Source of the DNA: Eubacteriales Family XIII. Incertae Sedis bacterium
GTDB taxonomy: Bacteria > Bacillota > Clostridia > Peptostreptococcales > Anaerovoracaceae
Direction of reading: 5' to 3'
Assembly (NCBI GenBank): GCA_031283865.1
Contig: JAITAX010000131.1
Coordinates: 1 to 5,531 of the forward strand
Length of the DNA: 5,531 nucleotides
The first letter of the stretch is position 1. The number at the start of each line of letters is the position of its first letter. The translations under genes and the position numbers were made by a program. Below are positions 1 to 5,196 of the stretch, piece by piece. The notes beneath the pieces are model-generated. The model was not told the DNA's origin and searched no databases. It saw only the letters and a program-made list of their open reading frames with translations.

Positions 1-152
1 TCCAGCGCACCGCCGGGCTCCGTCGTGATGGGAACAGTGAAGATCCCCGGCAGACTGACGACCGCGGAGAAGACCACGCCCATAAGACACATGCCTGTGA
101 TGACGATCCACCACCCGTAATAAAAGCCTTTCTGTGAAGTTTCCTGTGCCAT
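1..152 (-). CDS. MFS permease, N-terminal fragment (runs off the left edge)
   Basis: Only the first 50 codons lie in the window. The translation begins MAQETSQKGFYYGWWIVITG and continues into a hydrophobic first transmembrane segment (about residues 12-36), then a short loop containing PITTEPG. A short polar N-terminus followed by a YGWW-type motif entering helix 1 is typical of MFS permeases of the oxalate/formate-antiporter and monocarboxylate-porter-like groups, so an inner-membrane carrier is the likely role; the substrate cannot be read. The ATG at 152 is supported by a GGAGG ribosome binding site (160-164, reverse strand) seven bases upstream. The gene lies downstream of, and in the same direction as, the sigma-54 activator at 522-2594. 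It has its own sigma-54 promoter at 322-337, so it is the probable target of that activator. The family call is reasonably good; the subfamily is uncertain because 50 residues are few. Confidence 0.72.
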   Translation of the reverse strand, partial: MAQETSQKGFYYGWWIVITGMCLMGVVFSAVVSLPGIFTVPITTEPGGAL

Positions 153-311
153 TGTAAATCCTCCATTCTTTTAAATACACGTCTCCGAAACCCCCAAGGG
201 CTTGCGCGCGAACCGCCCGGGCAAACATCGGCCCCGCCTCTCGCCCCCGGTGAATCCGAAGAAGGTTAACTGAATTTACTTGTTTTGCAATTTACAATAT
301 TGTGAATGTTA
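153..311 (-). other. Long 5' leader of the MFS transcript
   Basis: If transcription starts about 12 bases after the -12 element of the sigma-54 promoter (near 311), the MFS mRNA has an untranslated leader of roughly 159 bases. Its first part (about 260-311) is AT-rich and contains the 10-bp palindrome ACAATATTGT at 294-303. Its middle (about 181-250) is strongly GC-rich, with G-runs on the transcribed strand and the 8-bp palindrome GCCCGGGC at 215-222. No open reading frame of note, no recognisable riboswitch and no clear intrinsic terminator (GC stem plus U-run) was seen. Its role is unknown. Confidence 0.45.
160..164 (-). promoter_or_regulatory. Ribosome binding site of the MFS gene
   Basis: GGAGG on the minus strand, seven bases before the ATG at 152. 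It fixes the start codon of the truncated permease. Confidence 0.8.
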
Positions 312-321
312 CAAATAATTG

Positions 322-337
322 TGCAATAAACGTGCCA
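322..337 (-). promoter_or_regulatory. Sigma-54 (-24/-12) promoter of the MFS gene
   Basis: The minus strand reads TGGCACGTTTATTGCA. This matches the sigma-54 consensus TGGCACG-N4-TTGC(A/T), with GG and GC separated by exactly ten bases. The flanks (a pyrimidine before TGG and an A after TTGCACA) also fit the extended consensus. It points at the MFS gene, with a predicted start near 311. An activator of exactly the required class is encoded immediately upstream, and paired dyads lie about 97 and 181 bases upstream of the predicted start, the usual range for enhancer sites. The call rests on motif and context and is one of the firmest regulatory assignments in the window. Confidence 0.9.
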
Positions 338-353
338 ATGCCAAGAATGCGAG

Positions 354-495
354 AAAATCAACGAAAAACGGCAGAAAAGGGAAAGCCCGCGACGCAAATT
401 GATGAAAAAAATCATCAATTCTCGCGCATTTCCCCGTAAAACGCACAGAAACGCGAAAAATCAGCGAAAACACTGCCCGCGTGCGATGAAAAAAA
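354..495. other. Phased A-tracts, probable intrinsically curved DNA
   Basis: Short A-runs on the plus strand are centred at about 355.5, 366, 376.5, 397, 408, 439.5, 450, 458, 468.5 and 492. Most lie near multiples of 10.5 bp from the first: 408 to 439.5 is three turns, and 355.5 to 492 is thirteen. The runs at 458 and 468.5 are off phase by about 2.5 bp, and a few turns carry no A-run. In-phase A-tracts are known to curve DNA. Between an enhancer and a sigma-54 promoter this could assist looping in place of a bending protein. The curvature itself is a prediction. Confidence 0.55.
397..420. promoter_or_regulatory. Proximal enhancer-like dyad, probable activator binding site
   Basis: A perfect inverted repeat: arms AATTGATGA (397-405) and TCATCAATT (412-420) around a spacer of six A's. 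The inner core TGATGA-N6-TCATCA has the same layout as the TyrR box (TGTAAA-N6-TTTACA). That fits the TyrR-like HTH of the neighbouring activator. It is centred about 97 bases upstream of the predicted sigma-54 transcription start. Binding by this regulator is inferred. Confidence 0.78.
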
Positions 496-500
496 TCATC
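485..500. promoter_or_regulatory. Distal enhancer-like dyad, second copy of the site
   Basis: GATGA (485-489), six A's, TCATC (496-500). The 18-mer GATGAAAAAAATCATCAA occurs identically at 401-418 and 485-502, so the copies are 84 bp apart, eight helical turns at 10.5 bp. Outer flanks are less symmetric here (GC on the left), so this may be the weaker site. It lies 21 bases past the stop codon of the regulator gene and about 181 bases upstream of the predicted MFS transcription start. Confidence 0.78.
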
Positions 501-521
501 AAAGCTGATTCCTTTTTTATC

Positions 522-2594
522 TTATCGCGAAATGCCCAGCCGCGACATCTTCTTTACAATCGTCGATTGGTTCAGACCCAAGGCCGCGGACATCTTTCGC
601 GTCGTGCCGTACTGCTTGAGCGCCTTGTGCAGCAAGATCGCCTCGTAATCGTTCACGATCTCCCTGTAGTTCCGGTCGAAGTGAATTTCCTCGGGGCCGG
701 GCCGCAAGGACTTGCTTCCGTGCAGCGTTTCGTCCGTCAGGCTCTCAATCGTGTCCCCGTCGCTCGTGACTACGGCCCGCTCCACCATATTCTCCAGCTC
801 CCGGACATTGCCCGGCCAGTTGTAGTTCAGCATCTGTTTGATCGCGGAGGCGCCGAACGATTTGGACAGCTTGTACTTCGCGTTGTACTTGCCCAGAAAA
901 TGATGCAGCAGCGCCGGGATGTCCTCTTTTCTGTCGCGCAGCGGCGGCACGAAGACGGGTACGACGTTGAGCCGGTAGTACAAATCCGGGCGAAAATTCC
1001 CCGCGGCCACCATCTCGGCCAAGTCCTTGTTCGTCGCGGCGATGACGCGCACGTCGATCTTCCTCGGCGCGACGCCGCCCACGCGCATGATCTCCTGCGA
1101 CTGCAGGACGCGCAGCAGCTTCACCTGAAGCGGAATCGGCAGCGCGCCGATCTCGTCGAGAAAGATGGTTCCGTTGTTGGCGATTTCAAGAATGCCGATC
1201 TTCCCTTTCTTTCCCGCCCCCGTGAAAGCGCCGGGTTCGTAGCCGAAGAGTTCCGATTCGAGCAGGGATTCGGGAATCGCGCCGCAGTTGATCTTCACGA
1301 AAGCCTTGTCCGCCCTGTTGCCGGAGTTAAACAGGATCTCCGCCACGACCTCCTTGCCGACGCCGGACTCGCCCGTGATGAGGACGGTGGAATCCACGCG
1401 CGCAATCTGCAGCACTTTCTCCAGCAAGCGCCGGCTGCCGGGATCCGTAAAGACGTATTTCTCGACGGCTGCCGATTTTTTCACCTCTTGCCGGTACAGA
1501 ATCTCGAGCCGGTTCACCTGCCGCTCCAGCTCGTGCGCGCGCGTGATGTCCTGTATGTCCGCGACGAAGCCGCTATAGACCCCGCCTTTCGCGAGGATCG
1601 GGTTCACCGCGGCCATAAGGCGCGTTTCGCCCAGCTTCGCGTAGCGCGGCAGGCCCTTTGCGCCCTTTGCACCGGGCGTTCCCTGCCCGGCATACAGGCG
1701 TTCGAGGATGTTCTCCCCGAATATGTGTTCGTAGTCTCCTATGTTCTTCCCGATGATCGCATCGGTCGTTTCCGCGAAGATGTCCGCCAAGGCCGTGTTC
1801 ACCTTGACGATACCGCCCTTTTCGTCCGTCACGAGGATGCCGTCCGAGGACGTTTCGATGATGGTTTCCAGCTCCTGCATAAGCTCTTTCGTCTGCGACA
1901 GTTCCTCGTAAACGACCGCCAGTTCCGTGAAATCGTTGATGATCGCGATTCCGATCTCATGCTCGCCGTTCACTTTCGTGCAGGTCACAAGGAAAGTCTT
2001 GTCCCCGTAGCGAATCTTGCGATTGATCGCCGCCTGCCCGGACTGCATCACCTCCGACATGCCGGCCTGCGGAAAGATTTCATTGATGTTTTTCCCGATT
2101 ACCGCACCCGCCTCCACATCGAGGGCCGCAGCCGCCGCAGGATTGATCACGCGAATGCACTCGGACGCGTCTATGGTGACGATGCCGTTGTAAAGTCCCT
2201 TGATGATCGCGTCCAACTCCAATCGAAGAAACTTCGTGGAATTGTAATAGGCGCGTATCGTGTCGGGCATGGAATAAAGCCCCACCAAGCGCTCGTCTTT
2301 CACGACGGGCAGCACGCTGACGGGCCGCTCGATCAACTCGTCGATGTCCTCCTCCGGCTCGACCACGATCGGGTCCCGAATCATGACCGCCTCCAGCGGA
2401 ACGTTTTGGTCTATGGCGTCGTGCAAGAGACGAAAGGCCCGCGCGAGGCTGATGATGCCCGTCATCGCGCCCTTGTCGTTCACAATGGGGATGCCGTTGG
2501 TCTTGTGGGACGCGAAAACCTCAACCGCCTTTTCGAACGGGTCTTTTTCGTTCAAGGTGATGGGATACCTGTTCATATACTGGCTTATTTCCAA
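522..2594 (-). CDS. Sigma-54-dependent transcriptional activator, CBS-CBS-PAS-PAS-AAA+-HTH
   Basis: This 690-residue cytoplasmic regulator is a bacterial enhancer-binding protein that uses ATP to open sigma-54 promoters. Residues 1-115 form a CBS pair, which in known families binds adenine nucleotides or other small ligands. Two PAS domains follow (about 125-225 and 240-350), with short helical linkers. The AAA+ domain (about 380-610) is intact: Walker A GESGVGKE at 408-415, the sigma-54 contact loop GAFTGA at 455-460, Walker B GTIFLDEI at 475-482, and arginine-finger candidates R535 and R541. The C-terminal HTH (about 645-688, with TTRKMSAALGLNQSTIVKKM) is of the TyrR-like rather than classical NtrC type. 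There is no receiver domain, so control is by ligand rather than phosphorelay. The TTG start sits nine bases after GGGGAGG; the ATG at 2599 is out of frame and soon stops, and the in-frame ATG at codon 7 is too far from the site. The likely target is the MFS gene. Ligand unknown. Confidence 0.95.
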   Translation of the reverse strand: MEISQYMNRYPITLNEKDPFEKAVEVFASHKTNGIPIVNDKGAMTGIISLARAFRLLHDAIDQNVPLEAVMIRDPIVVEPEEDIDELIERPVSVLPVVKDERLVGLYSMPDTIRAYYNSTKFLRLELDAIIKGLYNGIVTIDASECIRVINPAAAAALDVEAGAVIGKNINEIFPQAGMSEVMQSGQAAINRKIRYGDKTFLVTCTKVNGEHEIGIAIINDFTELAVVYEELSQTKELMQELETIIETSSDGILVTDEKGGIVKVNTALADIFAETTDAIIGKNIGDYEHIFGENILERLYAGQGTPGAKGAKGLPRYAKLGETRLMAAVNPILAKGGVYSGFVADIQDITRAHELERQVNRLEILYRQEVKKSAAVEKYVFTDPGSRRLLEKVLQIARVDSTVLITGESGVGKEVVAEILFNSGNRADKAFVKINCGAIPESLLESELFGYEPGAFTGAGKKGKIGILEIANNGTIFLDEIGALPIPLQVKLLRVLQSQEIMRVGGVAPRKIDVRVIAATNKDLAEMVAAGNFRPDLYYRLNVVPVFVPPLRDRKEDIPALLHHFLGKYNAKYKLSKSFGASAIKQMLNYNWPGNVRELENMVERAVVTSDGDTIESLTDETLHGSKSLRPGPEEIHFDRNYREIVNDYEAILLHKALKQYGTTRKMSAALGLNQSTIVKKMSRLGISR

Positions 2595-2603
2595 AGCATC
2601 GCA

Positions 2604-2610
2604 CCTCCCC
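2604..2610 (-). promoter_or_regulatory. Ribosome binding site that decides the TTG start of the activator
   Basis: GGGGAGG on the minus strand, nine bases before the TTG at 2594. The nearer ATG at 2599 opens only a four-codon frame, so the TTG is preferred. No other in-frame start lies between this site and the TTG. Confidence 0.75.
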
Positions 2611-2669
2611 TTGTGTGTTTTTTTCGATGAAACCGCAGCGCAACCGATCCCTTTGTTCGAGCCGTCCTT

Positions 2670-2698
2670 TTGTCAACTCTTCTTATATTAGGTATTAT
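2670..2698 (+). promoter_or_regulatory. Candidate upstream sigma-70-type promoter of the DASS-RarD operon
   Basis: TTGTCA (2670-2675), 17-bp spacer, TATTAT (2693-2698); five of six bases match in each hexamer. It would start transcription near 2705. Its -10 overlaps the minus-strand -10 at 2694-2699, so the two could not be occupied at once. It is weaker than the promoter at 2748-2776 and may be fortuitous in AT-rich DNA. Confidence 0.4.
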
Positions 2699-2702
2699 AT
2701 CA
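2694..2702 (-). promoter_or_regulatory. Probable extended -10 promoter of the activator gene
   Basis: The minus strand reads TGATATAAT, a perfect TATAAT preceded by the TGN extension. No good -35 hexamer is found 16-18 bases upstream, which is usual for extended -10 promoters. Transcription would start near 2687, giving a leader of about 93 bases. It overlaps the -10 of a candidate plus-strand promoter at 2670-2698. Confidence 0.55.
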
Positions 2703-2747
2703 CGCCGAAAAACAGATTGATACCATTTTTTTGTTGCATCTTCCGTC

Positions 2748-2776
2748 TTGTCAAATGTTCAAAAATACGATATAAT
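2748..2776 (+). promoter_or_regulatory. Main sigma-70-type promoter of the DASS-RarD operon
   Basis: TTGTCA (2748-2753), 17-bp spacer, perfect TATAAT (2771-2776). Start expected near 2783, giving a leader of about 59 bases before the TTG at 2842. Spacing is optimal and only one base of the -35 departs from consensus. No sigma-54 element was seen here, so this operon is probably not a direct target of the neighbouring activator. Confidence 0.75.
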
Positions 2777-2787
2777 TTCCACTGTGG

Positions 2788-2825
2788 CCCGAATGCGGCA
2801 ATGCGCAAAACGACACTCGCACGGG
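2788..2825 (+). other. Possible leader hairpin ahead of the DASS ribosome binding site
   Basis: CCCG (2788-2791) and TGCG (2794-2797) can pair with CGGG (2822-2825) and CGCA (2818-2821), giving an eight-pair stem with a two-base bulge and a 20-base loop. It ends five bases before the purine-rich site at 2830-2835. No U-run follows, so it is not a terminator. A role in translation control is only a possibility. Confidence 0.3.
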
Positions 2826-2829
2826 TTAT

Positions 2830-2835
2830 AGGGGG
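2830..2835 (+). promoter_or_regulatory. Ribosome binding site of the DASS transporter gene
   Basis: AGGGGG, six bases before the TTG at 2842. The ATGs at 2793 and 2801 are in other frames, so the TTG is the best supported start. Confidence 0.6.
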
Positions 2836-2841
2836 AATACT

Positions 2842-4233
2842 TTGACGTTTCAGAGAAAGCGATGTATCGGCTTGGTTGCGGGCGTTGTGATCGGTTTCGC
2901 CGTCGCGTTTCTGCCCGCAGAGGCTTTGAGCCGTGAAGCACTCACTGCGCTCGGCATATTGGCGGGCGCTGTTTGCTTTTGGGTGACGGATGTTCTTCCC
3001 GACTACATGGTCGCCCTCCTGATGTGTACGCTTTGGGTCGTGACCGGCGTCGCTTCGTTTCGGGACGCGTTTAGCGCGTTCAATTCCACTACGTTCTGGC
3101 TGCTGTTCGGCTCGTTCGCGATCTGCGCAGCCGTATCGAAATGCGGACTCTTGAAGCGAATCGCGCTTCGAATCATACGGCTCTTTCCCGCGAATTACAG
3201 GGGACAGGTCGCAGCGATGCTCTTTTCCGGCTTTGTTGTCGCGCCGCTGATCCCCAGTTCCACCGCAAAGGCTGTTCTGGCCGGCGCGATCGGCGCGGAA
3301 ACGTCGCGGGCGCTCGGCTATGAGCCTTACGGCAAGGCGGCGACGGGTTTGTTCCTCTCGACCTATATGGGGTACGGACAGACGGGACCGATCTTTCAAA
3401 GCGCCTGTGTGATCGGTTTTTTGCTCAAGGGTACCTTGCCCGCGCACATACAGGCTTCCCTTACTTGGCTTCGCTGGTTTGAAAGCATGATCGTATGGGC
3501 CGCCGTGTTTTTGGTGGGTTCCTATATATCCCTGCTCCTGCTGTACGGCCCGAAAGCGGACGAGACCCGCTCCCGCGACTACATCGAGCGCATGATCGCC
3601 GAGCAGGGTCCTCTGCGGCGCGACGAGAAGATCACGGCGGTCCTCCTGCTCCTGTGTCTCGCGCTGTGGATAACGGAGCCTCTCACGGGTCTCGATGCGT
3701 CCGTAACGGCGCTTTTGGCCGCGGTCGCGCTCTGCTTCGCCGGGGCTTTGCAAGACCGAGAGCTGCTCAGGGAGATGCAATGGGGGCTTTTGCTCTTCGT
3801 GGGCGCCGTGCTGGGGATGAGCAATATATTTTCGCTTCTCGGCATCAACGATTGGCTGATCGAGATGCTGCGGCCCGCCATAAGCTCTGTCGGCAACCCG
3901 CTTCTGCTCTTTCCGGCGGTTGCGGTGCTGACGATAGTGCTGCGCAGCGTCATCGTTTCCATGTCCGCGTCCTTGGTCCTCTTCATGGCGATCCTGTCAC
4001 CCGTCGTGGAACCGCTCGGCATCAGTCCTTTCATCATGGGCATCGTCGTATATACGTCCATGCAGATCTTTTTCCTGAAATATCAAAACATCTCGTTCCT
4101 GCCCGCGCTGGGGCAGGCGGCGAGCATGGTTCGGCATCGCGATACGGTCAAAATGAGCGTCGCATACTCCGTCGTTTCGCTGGCCGGCATCATGCTCAGC
4201 ATACCATATTGGAATATATTAGGTTTTATGTGA
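2842..4233 (+). CDS. Divergent DASS/SLC13-type anion transporter
   Basis: This 463-residue polytopic membrane protein has the length and layout of the divalent anion:sodium symporter (DASS) family, which moves dicarboxylates, citrate, sulfate or related anions across the inner membrane. Hydrophobic segments occur at about 9-25, 37-70, 83-98, 121-150, 165-195, 213-236, 264-300, 313-334, 353-392, 396-415 and 436-460. Two half-repeats are suggested by a re-entrant-type segment with PSSTAKA at 138-144 and its counterpart VSMSASLVLF at 372-381. The family's usual SNT signature is altered in both: Asn is Ser at 140 and no SNT is present near 373-377. CitT-like antiporters carry similar departures at the second position, so exchange rather than sodium symport is possible. 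The TTG start is supported by AGGGGG six bases upstream. The gene is first in a two-gene operon. Family assignment is good; substrate and mechanism are not known. Confidence 0.82.
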   Translation: MTFQRKRCIGLVAGVVIGFAVAFLPAEALSREALTALGILAGAVCFWVTDVLPDYMVALLMCTLWVVTGVASFRDAFSAFNSTTFWLLFGSFAICAAVSKCGLLKRIALRIIRLFPANYRGQVAAMLFSGFVVAPLIPSSTAKAVLAGAIGAETSRALGYEPYGKAATGLFLSTYMGYGQTGPIFQSACVIGFLLKGTLPAHIQASLTWLRWFESMIVWAAVFLVGSYISLLLLYGPKADETRSRDYIERMIAEQGPLRRDEKITAVLLLLCLALWITEPLTGLDASVTALLAAVALCFAGALQDRELLREMQWGLLLFVGAVLGMSNIFSLLGINDWLIEMLRPAISSVGNPLLLFPAVAVLTIVLRSVIVSMSASLVLFMAILSPVVEPLGISPFIMGIVVYTSMQIFFLKYQNISFLPALGQAASMVRHRDTVKMSVAYSVVSLAGIMLSIPYWNILGFM

Positions 4234-4234
4234 A

Positions 4235-5161
4235 ATGAAAATAAGCAAAGACCGGGCCCGCGGCCTTTCCGCAGCCTTTGGCGCCCATATCATCTGGGGC
4301 GTTCTCGTACTTTATTGGAAATTGATCGACGATCTGCCGCCGCTCGACATCATATGCTATCGCATCCTGTGGACGCCCGTGTTCATGCTGCTCTTGCTTC
4401 TCGTGATCGGCAAGTGGCGCGGCGTCTTTTTCAGCGAAATCAAGGGGCTTTTGCACAATCCCTCGCAGGCCGCGCGCCTGTTCGCCGCCTCGCTTTTGAT
4501 CTCGGTCAACTGGCTCACCTACCTGTTCGCCGTCAACAACAACCACGTGGCGGAGGCGAGCCTCGGCTACTTCATCAATCCCCTGCTCAACTTCGTCCTG
4601 TCCTTGGCATTTTTGCACGAGCGCCTGTCGCGCTTGGGCGCTGCGGCCTGCGGCTTCGCGCTGGCCGGCGTGATTGTCGCCGGCGTGCAGACGGGTGCCG
4701 TTCCGTGGATATCCCTCACGCTGGCCGCGACTTTCTCCGTGTACGGGTTGATAAAGGTCAGGATAAAGCTGCACTCCTACACGGGGCTGATGCTGGAAAC
4801 CCTGCTCGTGCTGCCCCTGGCGCTCGTCTATCTTCTGGCTTTCGCCGAACGGGGCTTCATGTCCTACAGCGCGGGAGAGAACGCGCTCGTGTTCGGCGCG
4901 GGCATCGCGACCGCCGTGCCGCTGCTGCTGTTCGCGGAGGCCGTGCCGCGGATATCCTATATCTCTGTCGGCTTCATTCAGTACATAAGCCCCACGATCA
5001 CTTTCTTCTTCTCGGTGTTCCTGTTCAAGGAGCCTACCTCCCCGATGAAGTTGTTCGGGTTTTGCCTCATCTGGATCGGCATCCTGATCTTCGGCTTCGA
5101 CAGCATTCGCGCGGCGAGAGGCCGCAGTGTGCCGGCGCGGGCGGAAGACCGCGAGGGCTGA
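4235..5161 (+). CDS. rarD: EamA-family permease RarD (DMT superfamily)
   Basis: This 308-residue protein is close to the usual RarD length of about 300, with around ten hydrophobic helices in two EamA-type halves (about 11-150 and 157-289). RarD-type features include HIIWGVLVLYWKL (18-30), YRILWTPVF (42-50), the conserved EASLGYFINPLLNFVL (107-122), HER (128-130) at the end of the first half, PWISLTLAATFSVYGLIK (157-174) and TGLMLETLLVLPLALVYL (183-200). The second half ends with FIQYISPTITFF and FKEP (264-267). It resides in the inner membrane; RarD proteins have been named chloramphenicol-sensitivity proteins, but their physiological substrate is poorly defined. The ATG follows the DASS stop codon after one base. 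Its only upstream purine motif is a weak AGG, so translation is probably coupled to that gene. The C-terminal tail (290-308) is charged and cytoplasmic-looking. Confidence 0.92.
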   Translation: MKISKDRARGLSAAFGAHIIWGVLVLYWKLIDDLPPLDIICYRILWTPVFMLLLLLVIGKWRGVFFSEIKGLLHNPSQAARLFAASLLISVNWLTYLFAVNNNHVAEASLGYFINPLLNFVLSLAFLHERLSRLGAAACGFALAGVIVAGVQTGAVPWISLTLAATFSVYGLIKVRIKLHSYTGLMLETLLVLPLALVYLLAFAERGFMSYSAGENALVFGAGIATAVPLLLFAEAVPRISYISVGFIQYISPTITFFFSVFLFKEPTSPMKLFGFCLIWIGILIFGFDSIRAARGRSVPARAEDREG

Positions 5162-5196
5162 GCCGGGGGCGACGGCGGTTGCGCGGTGCCATCTCC

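Noticed and set aside
356..368. AATCAA at 356-361, considered as an IHF site between enhancer and promoter
   Set aside because: The left half matches the WATCAA consensus, but the TTR part at the expected distance reads AAA, so support is weak.
459..510. Inverted repeat AATCAGC (459-465) / GCTGATT (504-510), considered as a terminator for the activator gene
   Set aside because: The seven-base arms are AT-rich with a 38-base loop and only a short T-run. It encloses the distal dyad, which is better explained as an operator. Some termination here cannot be excluded.
399..2630. A 743-codon plus-strand open frame lying over the whole activator gene
   Set aside because: It is in exact codon register with the sense gene, so it stays open simply because that gene avoids TTA, CTA and TCA codons. 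Its translation is rich in Arg, His, Val and Asp with no recognisable domain, while the minus strand encodes a textbook AAA+ activator.
2695..3780. A 361-codon minus-strand open frame over the DASS gene and promoter region
   Set aside because: It is codon-register antisense of a clear membrane protein gene, is low-complexity and charged (Arg, Gln, Glu), and would run through the promoter region.
3495..4238. A 247-codon plus-strand frame inside the DASS gene
   Set aside because: It is an alternative frame of GC-rich coding sequence, Arg/Ala/Gly-rich with no domain; the overlapping frame has consistent transmembrane structure.
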